Below are positions 34,891 to 44,679 of a stretch of 64,000 nt of DNA, one piece after another (positions within the stretch are counted from its first letter, which is position 1; every line of letters begins with the position of its first letter). The notes beneath the pieces were generated by a model. That model had not been told where the DNA came from, ran no database searches, and saw only the letters and a program-made list of their open reading frames with translations. The stretch covers positions 449,117 through 513,116 of the forward strand of contig NW_003314268.1 of NCBI RefSeq assembly GCF_000143415.4. Reading direction: 5' to 3'. This stretch comes from Selaginella moellendorffii. Lineage: Eukaryota; Streptophyta; Lycopodiopsida; Selaginellales; Selaginellaceae. The translations under genes and the position numbers were made by a program.

Positions 34891-36634
34891 ATGGCGGAGC
34901 CCGCGAGAATGCCGATGAGCCCCCAAGTGATGGTACGTGTGTTTCCACTGCACTTGATCCATTCTTGAGCTGTTATTTGGCGTAATTCCAGTCGCTGTTG
35001 AGGAAGCTCTCAATCAACACTTGGTTGCGCGCGCACGGCAAGTTTGTGAGGCCGGAGCTCACGAAGAAGCAAAAGCAGGAGCTCAAGGAGTGCTTTGATT
35101 TGATTGATCTCGATGGCTCTGGTATGTTACTCTTTCCTCTTATAAAAATCTTCTTGAGCTTTAAAGATCTTCGATCACTAAGCGAACTCTACCTCTAGCA
35201 TTTCTTTTTTTTTTTGCCAAAACTTTGTGACTGATCATAGACTGTCACTTACTTGTTCGATGACAGCATTTTTTTCTCAGGTGCCATCGACAGCGACGAG
35301 TTGCTGACAGCGTTCAACGTCTTGGGAATGCATGTCAAGCGGTCGGAAGTGGACAGAATGCTGGACGAAGTCGACGAAGATAAATCTGGTGAGGTCTGCA
35401 TGAATTCACTCGCAGCATGACGAATCTGCCTGGATCACTTAAAGTTTTCTTGTAGGTGGAGTATCCTGAGTTTGTGCAGATCATGACCACAAAACTGGAC
35501 TCCCAGTCCAAAGAAGACCTCGAAGAGGAAGGTTGGAGTTAGAAACTTGTGCATTCTCCACCTTGAAAAGCTTCGAGTTTTTGCAGCCAAGCCCAAGGTT
35601 CAGCCTCTCCCTTTCCAATTGCTAGCACAAGCGTATCGTCGAAAGAAGGTAGTGCCTGGCCCTCGTGCTTTCCTCTAACCTCTGAAAGCTTTCTAGCAGA
35701 TGATGGAAGCCGTCATGGGAGGAGACAAAGCTGCTCAGCAACGTCTGAGAGCAAAAGCTGATGAAGCAGAGTCTGAACGCTTGGCTGTTCTTGCTGCGAT
35801 GGAAGCAGAAAAACAAAATCCGGTAGGAAAATCATGTTTGTGTCTATATATCTCGCTCACCTTTCTTTTCACATAGGCTCTTGCGTACAAGGAGCCTGGA
35901 CGAGTTGATCTTCAGCAGCAGGTTCTCTTTCCTCTTCCTTCAGCTTGTTTTTTCAGTCACCTGATCTTCGAAAATTCACGTCTTTCAACCTCTTCCAGAA
36001 AGCACAGCTTCGAAAGATGGGTACGTTCATCCGAACTCACGAATTGTTCACTAACACTGCTTTCGAGTTTTGTGTAGATGCCGGCTTTCCGGTCTACATT
36101 GCTGACAATATCGATCAGGACGTCAGAGATGCGCTCTTGGGTGTTCATGAAGTGCCGAAGTTCACCATCAAAAGAGAGAAACCTCCTCTTGTCAAATGTA
36201 AGAGCTTGTGATACGTGCGTAGCATGGGATAAAAGGCTTGCCCTGGTTCCAAACAGCCAGTCATCTGCCTTGTGGGAGGGAGCTAAGGCCGTTTACTCTA
36301 AGCCAACACATACGAGAAGTTTATCAAGCCGAGCTTATCGACGTGAAGAAACGTCGTGCTGCTGTAAGATATATAGACTGGACATACCTCTTACTTCATG
36401 ATACTGATGAAACAAGGACGCAAATCGTTCCAGGTCCGCCACAGGCCAGTGCTGGAGCAGCAGATGATCCATCTCAAGGCTTTGAAATCCATCCAAGAGA
36501 TTGCTGAGAGGAACAACCGGAGGCTCTTCCGTTCGGCTTCGAGGTGTGGCTTCGAGACGGCTGCTGGCAGCAACAAGTTCAACAAGGCGAAGTATTTCAG
36601 ATCAGCGTCCAGCATGGAAACCAGATTGTATTGA
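34891..36634 (+). CDS. Centrin-like EF-hand protein with long helical C-terminal extension
   Basis: Eleven exons give 346 aa without frame breaks: 34891-34932, 34992-35121, 35281-35393, 35456-35531, 35587-35648, 35700-35822, 35877-35921, 35999-36020, 36078-36197, 36257-36363, 36434-36634. Residues ~40-115 carry two EF-hands, DLDGSGAIDSDE and DEDKSGEVEYPE, of centrin/calmodulin type. The remainder is charged and probably helical (AQAYRRKKMMEAVMGGDKAA, DEAESERLAVLAAMEAEK, REVYQAELIDVKKRRAA, IQEIAERNNRRLF), plus a conserved-looking block VYIADNIDQDVRDALLGVHE. Centrin-like proteins with such tails occur at basal bodies, and lycophytes have swimming sperm, so a flagellar role is possible but inferred. 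The intron 36021-36077 could be retained in frame. A decayed inverted copy lies at 42,262-42,985. Confidence 0.8.
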
Positions 36635-36659
36635 CTCAAATCACCCGAAAAGCTTTAGC

Positions 36660-37400
36660 AACCTCGATTCAAACCTGTAAGCTTTCCAGCTCGTTCTTTT
36701 TCTCGCAACTATCTTCACCATTGATGACGCTATCCACACTCCACTGGATTGTTTTTCCAGCGAAGATTGGAACCACTGTCCCCGAATCAAAGCTATACGC
36801 TGTTCGCACGCACCAAGGCCTCTTTACCAGCGTCACCGTTTTCTTGTTCGCGGGAAGACCGTTTAGGGGAACAATGGTAGGAAACGAGGCCTCTTCGAAA
36901 ACCTGGGCGTAGAGAGGTAGAGCAACCGCGCTTCTTTGGCTCTTTTCTCGTGAGGACCAAGGAACTTTTTTTTGCTCCCGCTCGTAACAGCCTTGATCCT
37001 GGTTTTTGTTTTCGTAGCTTGTCCTGGTTTTTGTTTTCGTAGAAATCTCATTGAAAATCCAGCACAAATAAAAGACTTTCTCGCTTAAGAACTGGGAGAC
37101 ATAGAAGTGTGGTTGCAAGCCGCGCTGAATGATTGCGTTGCGATTGAGTAGCAAGTGCTGTGGAGTTACAGTAGCAGCCACATTTCCTGCGAGGCCGAGA
37201 GAAACCACGAAAGAAAATCTACAAGAAATCGCGTACCCGATGTAACGCTCTCCACAAATCGCGAGTAGTGATGTGCTCCATGACCACCTTGAGCTGTGGA
37301 AGCTTGGTGACGAGCAGCGAGAGAATTTTATCAACGAAAAGTTTCTCGCGATCAAAGATACCGACGCTGGTGTCCGCCACCTCACCGAGCTGCCCTCCTT
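36660..37400 (-). pseudogene. Dihydroorotase pseudogene, first copy
   Basis: Close copy of the 3' two thirds of the dihydroorotase gene at 43,165-44,640, same orientation. It keeps [39 protein letters not shown] and the C-terminal PLNGLPANKKTVTLVK to SLQV. It lacks the N-terminal exons with the HxH zinc site, has a frame change after VMEHITTRD, and has lost the GTDSAPHEK segment with the catalytic aspartate. It is therefore inactive. It abuts the last exon of the EF-hand gene tail to tail. Confidence 0.85.
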
Positions 37401-37559
37401 TCATAAGAGTGAAGAATCGTAGCAAGCTTAAGAAGATTCCGTGCGGGATTATCTGGGATACGTTCGATCGGCGTGCGCATCTCTGGCGCTGCTCAATTCC
37501 GCGATTCCAGTTACTTCTCACTATGGATTCTAATTATGGTTCCGAAAAGGCGTGAGAAG

Positions 37560-37990
37560 AACAAGAGTAAGAACTGTAGCGCGAGCTAGACTCTAAATGG
37601 GCAGGAGCACATATAGATACTCTACTAATACTGAATCCTCGGAGTTAAAACGGTATCAAGCAGTTTTAAACGTCTGGATATGGGTACCCTAATAACAATT
37701 CATTAAAAACATTTTTTATTGTAGTTTGATTTAACATTTATATGTAAAACAAAATATGTGTCAAATTTCATAAAGGTGTTCTACAGAGAAGAATAACTCC
37801 ATAAAAATTTTATTATTTCATTGAAGAAGGACTTGCAGAAAGTAGCATATATCTAGCATTTAGGCCATGTATTGAAAGAATGAATAAAGAAGAAGAAAGA
37901 GTGAAAATACAAAAGCTTTAGCATTTTGGAGCTCAAATAAATTATTGATATGATTGAGATATTAATAAATGAAAAGGCTGCAAGATGAAT
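37560..37990. other. Transition from GC-normal to AT-rich DNA
   Basis: No gene seen. Base composition falls sharply to mostly A and T at about 37,640-37,700 and stays so for most of the next 26 kb. Confidence 0.6.
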
Positions 37991-38869
37991 TTATACATTA
38001 CATAATATATGATTATTTGTATTAGATGCCCATAAAACTTTGTTTGGAAATTTTGCTTCATAAATGACTAAATTACAATCATTTTGAACTGTAAAATATG
38101 TTGGTAAAAAACATTCAAATTTATTATTGCAATACTTATTTGAAGACCATAATAACTTCTCATTATATTTTAAAACTAAATTCCCATTATTTTGCAATTT
38201 TAAAATACAGTCAAACAAATTCATAAAGGAATATGACTTATCCCAAATTATCCTACTGTTTGAATAAAGTATAAGAATACAATTCATTTTTAAAATTAAT
38301 ATATTCCTACCATTAGGTGAAACTAGAAAACTATCACTATAAATAAATGAATCATAATATAAAATACTAGATCTTATATCACAAAATACTGATTTATCAT
38401 CAAGACTCTTTATATTTAAAAATGTTGATAAAGAATTAGAATCATCTGTTTTTAGATTATATTTTAATATATATTTAGTGCCATCTTTTAGAAAAGAATC
38501 TGAAGAATATAAGTTTATAGTGTCTATTGTGAATGCTAATAAATTTGTTAAACCTCTTATTATTTTATCACCTGTAATAGTTGCACCTGTATTTTCTACA
38601 GAACATTTATCTTTGCATTGAATAAGTACTGAAACAATTCCTTTTGAAGTACTAACTTCAACCTCATCTCCATAAGTTGTAGAATAACTTTTATCTCTAT
38701 TAATTTTTTTTAATAATTCATAAAACGCTGTAATAGCTTTACCAATATCATGTGGACTTAAATAGTTTGTTCTTCCAATTATAGGTTTCTTTGGAGCGAT
38801 AATTTTATTTAATTGTAAAACCAATATAACTATAATAAGTACAGTTTTTATTAATCTAATTTTATCCAT
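37991..38869 (-). CDS. Intronless, AT-rich secreted protein with bulb-type (GNA-like) lectin domain
   Basis: Frame of 292 aa from ATG at 38867-38869 (MDKIRLIKTVLIIVILVLQL, a signal peptide). The frame stays open upstream to 39,061, but the internal start fits secretion better. Residues ~25-160 form an unrecognised domain (SPHDIGKAITAFYELLKKIN; three cysteines). Residues ~190-290 are a bulb-type mannose-binding lectin: SPNGRNILILK, LKLQNNGNLVLKYNEKLLWSS, VQNDCNLVIYEAKFPNKVLWAS. The motif QNDCNLVIY matches QxDxNxVxY; the other copy, QNNGNLVLK, is degenerate, so at most one or two sugar sites remain. No transmembrane or kinase part. Codon use is far more AT-rich than in any other gene of the window. 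Confidence 0.8.
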   Translation of the reverse strand: MDKIRLIKTVLIIVILVLQLNKIIAPKKPIIGRTNYLSPHDIGKAITAFYELLKKINRDKSYSTTYGDEVEVSTSKGIVSVLIQCKDKCSVENTGATITGDKIIRGLTNLLAFTIDTINLYSSDSFLKDGTKYILKYNLKTDDSNSLSTFLNIKSLDDKSVFCDIRSSILYYDSFIYSDSFLVSPNGRNILILKMNCILILYSNSRIIWDKSYSFMNLFDCILKLQNNGNLVLKYNEKLLWSSNKYCNNKFECFLPTYFTVQNDCNLVIYEAKFPNKVLWASNTNNHILCNV

Positions 38870-41130
38870 TTTAATAACATTGAGACATTTGTCAAATATA
38901 AATATTATCAAGAACTTGTGTCGAGAAGAAGAAGACAATGAAAAAATAAAAACAAAGATGAAAACAAAGACAAGAAAAACAAGTAAGATGAAATTGTGTT
39001 GAATACTATAATACAAAGTCTTAAAAACCTTACTTTTATAGCTCTGAAATCTGCTGGTCAAACCTCTAATTAATCGAGGAACTTAGTTTAGATATTAATA
39101 ATGAACCATGCATCTGTATGAGAATTCTTTAGTTTCAAATCCCATGAGTAACATCGAAGCCATATGTGATAAAAATAAACTTATTGTATTAAAAAGTAGT
39201 AAGAATATTTCTATATTTGCTAAAGTCAATACGTTAAATTCAAGTTGTAATTCTTAAAAGAGGCATTATCTTGTTATAGAGTGTGATGCTTGGTGATAAT
39301 AAAGTTCAAACCAATACATGTATCTCATCCCCCTGAAAAGTGTTTCCTCCAACTTGATTTTCTTAATCTTACTGAATTAATGATTTTGCTATTTTATTAA
39401 TGAATATTTTACAACCTCCTTTGTTGTGGTGAAACCAGTGAGAGCTATACGCTCATTCGGCAAATATATATTAGCATAATAAATTTGATGTATTGGAATC
39501 TGTGTACTGAGGACAATCACTATTACATTAAAATTACCCAGCAAATACCAACTGTTTACCATTACCTCTCTTTTAGGTCAATCTCTCCTTTCAATGTCCC
39601 ACCTCTCAATTTTCCTTGCACCATGCTATTGTAACATTATGACTCCAATCCACCTTGCTTTTTAAAATCCAAAGACTGTTCCCATTCCTTCTGGTTAAGA
39701 ATACTCTCAAAGTCCACATTGGAAGAAAAATATGTTAAAATGAAAGACACTTTACAAATACGTCTTTTAGGCTAGTTCTTTGCACAATCCATGACCCCAT
39801 AGAAGTAATTATTGTTGAGCTAATCATAGCCCATTTCTCTCTATTAGAAATTTAAAACAGAGAAAAGAATAAATTCTACACGTTGCATGTAGCAACACTT
39901 AGTTTGCTTATTCTTACTTATTAATCCAATTGATCATATAAAGTTTATAATTATAAGCATATTTGTAATTTATAAACCTAAGATTAATCTTATTGCATAT
40001 CAACCATTAGATGATAGAATAGAAAAGAATATACTACAAAGGGTTAGAAAGTTTATAAATTATAAACATTTTTATAAATTATAAATATAAGATTAATCTA
40101 AATGAATAACAACCGTTAGATGGTAGAATATCCTAGAATATCCAAGCATATTCTAAATATATTCAACTATCCCAGTCCCCCTACAGATTTGCTTAAGCAA
40201 ACCAAAAATGAGTAATTCAAAGCATTTAATTATAGACCACAAAACATAATTATGGTTCTAATTCTAGCCACTCAAACAATATCTAGTATATGAAAAAAAA
40301 TTAATTTTTTTTAGGGGGGTTGATAATCAACTTATTGAACTAGCACTTGGAATGCTCATTTTCTTTTATAAGCTTGCATTGGCTGATCCATCTTTCCATA
40401 AGTTGTGCTTAGTTGCTATTAGTTTTGATAAACTATTTCACAAAGGCAAGGATCAATTTCTATTGCAGTTGGTTCTCAAGAAGCATAAAATCATTCATGC
40501 TGCTATTGCAAGAATCTCTGTGAGAAGGAGATTTTTCCAGTTAGTAAAAAGATTTTGGTAGCTTGTTAACAGTGTGTTAAAATAGGACATATGGCAAGAA
40601 AATCTCAACCTTGAAGCAAAAGTGTTTGATGAGCTTAAGAGTCAGCTCTACAAAGTGTTCCATAACAAATTAGACTGGCCAAATTGGGTGGACTACATGC
40701 CAATGTCCACAAGAGCTCTCAAGGAGCAGAACTCATGGCCAAGATTAACAGACTATGCAACTAGAGCACAAGAGGGTGGTAAGTATGCATGTTTCTTTGT
40801 CTCTGATTCCAATCAATAATGTTTTCGTATTTTAAAGGTCCAAAAGGGAGAAAGCCTGGTGCAAGCTGTGCAAAGAGGACAAAGACAGCAACATAGACTC
40901 AGCAAGCATTAAGGTGTAACAACATGGAAGGAGAAGACAATGGAGAGAATGAAGTACAACATAAAAAAAAAAGGAGATGATGAGGCATAAAGTGTGGCAG
41001 AAGATGGAGAGGACAGAATACAAAAGGACACACCCAGCACACAACATGGTAAAAAATATAAAAGACATGACTAGTCTCCTACATTTAAAAACACAATCTC
41101 AGTGAGAGAGTTGTGAGCTGGACCTAATGC
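38870..41130. other. AT-rich region with a few weak frames
   Basis: Mostly low-GC sequence without recognised genes. A two-exon frame may exist on the plus strand: about 40,622-40,775 (LYKVFHNKLDWPNWVDYMPM) joined through a GT-AG intron to 40,839 onward (PKGRKPGASCAKRTKTAT), then broken by stops. It is probably part of a decayed element and was not identified. Confidence 0.35.
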
Positions 41131-41559
41131 TTCTATAAGTGGAGAGGAGGTATAACCAACACGAAAAAATGTGGTCCAAAGTTTGTTCTCAATCTCTTAG
41201 AAGAGAATGCCTTAACAAGTATGGCTATCACGATGGGGGAGCTTAGATATCTTGTCAACAAAGGTGATCTCATCAGAAAGAAGCTGGCTAAAACAATTTA
41301 TGAAATCCATCCATACAATAGTTTTCAATAGCAGTTGAGAAGTGCGAACATCAAGTTTGCCCCGTCGAGTGGGCACAAAAGATACAACCCATTGCGCTGA
41401 TGATTATCACAGTTGGCATAGCCACACTGCAAATCATTGATGCTAGCCAAGGGGCTTGAGAGACAGCTCTAACAATCGTTTGCTCAGCTCGGCTTGGGGA
41501 TTGGGGAGCTCTGAGGCGGCTGTGGGAAAATCCATCGCCATTGCATGGGGGAAGAACAG

Positions 41560-42177
41560 ATTTCTAGAATTCTTTGGTCAATGACAGAAGGCGGGTTTGC
41601 GACAGCTGGTACGTGCATGCAAGTAGGGCTCCATTGCTCCTCCCACCACGAACGATTCTCTCGATATTCTCTTGGACATATGCGCTGCGAATACAGTGCT
41701 TACAGGGAGGCAGACGAATTGCATGCGAGTCTTCTCTAGAAATTTCACCCATGCTATGCCAGATGTGATCATTTGTGCCTAACCCACCAAAACATCCACA
41801 AAAAGTTTCACGTAACCATGTCTGGCCTAAACTTAAAATGCGAAGTTGGTTGGGAAACAGTTGTTTATTATGCCGCTCTCCAAGAGTAACATCCACAGAA
41901 TTTAACGTGGACGGTCGTAGAGCTTTCTTATGGTTCTTGGGGCAATGGAGCTCGACGAGGCACTGAGCAAGTTGATTGACAAGTTTTCTCTTGCTTTTGT
42001 TTCTCCCAGATGATGTTCCACAAGCTGCTCATTCATCCATAATTGATGAAGCCCAGCAAGCGAAGATGAACTAGGTGCGATTCGATTTGTAACCATTTCT
42101 ATAGCTTTTGTGTTCTTCGCCACGCAGGCTTCAATGTGGAGAAGATCAAAGCAATTATCACTTGTGATTTCTCTCAC
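41560..42177 (-). pseudogene. Unidentified decayed gene fragment
   Basis: In GC-normal sequence, minus-strand frames read LLHIEACVAKNTKAIEMV and, after a frameshift near 41,950, TLGERHNKQLFPNQLRILSL and GGLGTNDHIWHSMGE. The continuous sense of the text across frames suggests a broken gene. No family was recognised. Confidence 0.35.
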
Positions 42178-42261
42178 TTTCGATGTCCGATTGTGAGGTG
42201 ACGTCCGAGTGAGCGCGCATCACCCCAAGAATCATCAGCTTAACGCGTCAACCCCATCGTG

Positions 42262-42985
42262 AGGTTCTCGTATGTGTTGGCTCAGAGTGAATGGTCTTAT
42301 CTCCCAGGTGATTGAACCCACGGTATGACACATCACAACTTACATCTGACAAGAGGAGGTTTCTCTCTTTTTGATGGTGAACTTCGGTACTTCATGAACC
42401 CCCAAGAGCGCATCCCGAACATCCTGGTTGATAGTGTCAGCAAACCAGAAAGCCAGCATCTATACAAAATTCGAAAGCATTGTTGGTAAACACTTCGTGA
42501 GTTTGGATGAACGTACCCATCTTTCGAAGTGCTTTCTGGAAGAGGTTTAAAGACGTGATCAGGTGGCTGCAAATACAAGCTGAAGAAAGAGGATGCTGAA
42601 GATCAATCCGTCCAGGCTCCTTGTACGCGACAGCCTATGTAAAAAGACTATGTGAGCCTATCATCTGATAGAGAACTTCAAGGTTAGAGGACTACCTATA
42701 CGCCAATTAGAAAGAGAGGCTGAATGGAAAAGGAACAAGTTTCTAACCAGTTTTGTAGTCATGATCTGCAAGCTCGGGATAACAAAACCAAAAACTAAAA
42801 GAGAAAAACTTCAGTAATTCAGAAAGTCGCCATGCTGCGAGTGAATACATGCAGACCTTACCACATCTTTCTTCATCGGCTTCGTCCAGCATTCTGTCCA
42901 CTTCCGATCGCTTGACATGCATTCTCAAGACATTGAAGGCTGTCAGCAATTCGTCGCTGTCGATGGCACCTAAGAAAAAAAACTT
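42262..42985 (-). pseudogene. EF-hand gene pseudogene, inverted second copy
   Basis: Inverted, degenerate copy of 35,281-36,330. It keeps the acceptor and start of exon 3 (LLTAFNVLRMHVKRSEVDRM), where DEVDEDKSGE has become DEADEERCGK, destroying the second calcium loop. It lacks exons 5 and 6, and has stops in the NIDQDVRDALLG block and later. The piece TTCACTCTGAGCCAACACA near 42,270 matches exon 10. Confidence 0.85.
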
Positions 42986-43079
42986 CGCAAAAGAGAGAAA
43001 TAAACTGTCTTTGTGATCGATCTTTCAGCTCAGCTCGTATGCCTCATGCGCAAAGATTTTTGTCAGAAGAAATAAAAAG

Positions 43080-43135
43080 CGAGAAGAACATTTTCAGATC
43101 ATCGTCCAGCATGAAAACAGGATTGTACTGACTCA
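43080..43135 (+). pseudogene. EF-hand gene last-exon fragment, second copy
   Basis: Matches 36,598-36,650 (the end of the EF-hand coding region) in direct orientation, next to the dihydroorotase 3' end. It shows that the ancestral order was EF-hand gene facing dihydroorotase, and that the rest of the EF-hand copy was inverted later. Confidence 0.7.
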
Positions 43136-43164
43136 AATCACCCCAAAGCTTGAGCAACCTCGAT

Positions 43165-44640
43165 TCAAACCTGTAAGCTGTCCAGCTCGTTCTTTTTCTC
43201 GCAACTATCTTCACCATTGATGACGCTCTCGACACTCCACTGGATTGTTTTTCCAGCGCAGATTGGAACCACTGTCCCCGAATCAAAGCTATACGCTGTT
43301 GGCACGCACCAAGGCGTCTTTACCAGCGTCACAGTTCCCTTGTTCGCGGGAAGGCCGTAGAAGTTTGGACCGTTTAAGCTTGTAAACGCTTCCAGCATGT
43401 CGAGAGCTCCGGCCTGGAAACATATCAACTCAAGAACAATGCTAGGAAAAAGAGAAAGAAAGGAATCGAGACTTGCCTCTTCGAAAACTTGAGCGTAGAG
43501 AGGTAGAGCAACCGGAGCACTGTAAATTCCAGCACACCCGCAGGACGCTTCTTTGGCTCTTTTCTCGTGAGGAGCACTGTCGGTACCAAGGAAGTATTTT
43601 TTGCTCCCGCTCGTAACAGCCTTGATCAGTGCTTGTCCTGGATTTTGTTTTTGTAGAAAACTCATTGAAAATCCAACACAGATAAAAGCAAAAGAACAAC
43701 TTACTGTGATGTTCTCGCTTAAGAACTGGGAGACAATAAAAGTGTGGTTGCAAGCCGCCCTGAAAGATTGCGTTGCGATTGAGTAGCAAGTGCTGTGGAG
43801 TTACAGTAGCAGCCACATTTCCTGGGAGATTGAGAGAAACAATGAAAGAAAATCTACAAGAAATCGCGTACCTGAAGTAACGCTTTCCACAAACTCCACG
43901 GCATCGCGAGTAGTGATGTGCTCCATGACCACCTTGAGCTGTGGAAGCTTGGTGACGAGCGGCGAGAGGATTGTATCGATGAAAACTTTCTCGCGATCAA
44001 AGATATCGACGCTTGTGTCCACCACCTCTCCGTGCACCTAGAAAAGCTGGAGGTCATGCCTTAGCAAATCAAAGAGTAAGAACCAAAAACGAACAGAGTT
44101 ACCAGTAGAGGCAAGGAACTCCTCGCCATTTCTTCCAAGACTGGCATACATTTTCCAAACAAATCCGTCACTCCAGCTTGCGAGTTTGTAGTCGCGCCAG
44201 CGGGGTAAAGCTTCACGGCAAAAACAGCTCCACTCTTCTCTACAATTTTTTTTTGTCTCTTCTAAGAATCAAATAGAATGTGGAAGAAGGAACTTACTTG
44301 CAAGCTTGATCTCCGAGGTGGTAGTGTGATCGGTGAGATAGAGGGTCATCAAGGGGGTGAAAGTGGAATCCGGTGGAAGAGCTTTCAAGATTCGTTCTCT
44401 GTAAGCCAGCGCTTGAGGAAGTGTGGTAATGGGAGGCTTCAAATTGGGCATTACAATAGCGCGCTTGAACACACTCGCACTGCTCGAAGAAAAGAAAGAA
44501 AGAGCGCTCAATCAAACCAAATCCAATCGAGGAGAGAAAGAATTCTACCTGTGCGGCGCTACAGATGCAAGGCCATTGCCGTCTCGCAGGTGAAGATGCC
44601 AATCATCGGGCTGGACGATCGACAGTCGCAAAGAATCCAT
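43165..44640 (-). CDS. PYR4: Dihydroorotase (PyrC type), intact copy
   Basis: Third step of de novo pyrimidine synthesis: cyclises carbamoyl-aspartate to dihydroorotate. It starts [20 protein letters not shown] at 44640. Zinc and catalytic residues are all present: HLH in [10 protein letters not shown], the carboxylated lysine in [11 protein letters not shown], histidines in LPLLVHGE and VVMEHITT, and the aspartate in [11 protein letters not shown]. It continues VFEE / [21 protein letters not shown] and ends after [20 protein letters not shown]. Introns are 50-80 nt; the one after VFEE starts with GC (AG/GCAAGT). The plant enzyme is usually organellar, but a clear transit peptide is not seen at this start. 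About 380 aa, near the usual size. Confidence 0.95.
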
Positions 44641-44652
44641 TGGAAGGAAATG

Positions 44653-44673
44653 AACCCTAAAACCCTAAAACCC
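44653..44673 (+). promoter_or_regulatory. Telo-box cluster at the dihydroorotase 5' end
   Basis: AACCCTAA and a second AACCCTAAAA follow each other with period 8, starting 13 bp upstream of the dihydroorotase ATG. The period is not the 7 bp of plant telomeres, so it reads as a promoter element rather than telomere DNA. Confidence 0.5.
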
Positions 44674-44679
44674 AAAAAA

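Noticed and set aside
38870-39061. N-terminal extension of the lectin frame
   Set aside because: The extra 64 residues are a composition-driven Phe/Ile/Ser-rich run; the ATG at 38869 gives a normal signal peptide.
44653-44673. Interstitial telomere repeat
   Set aside because: Only two and a half units with period 8 rather than 7, located just before a start codon; a telo-box promoter element explains it better.
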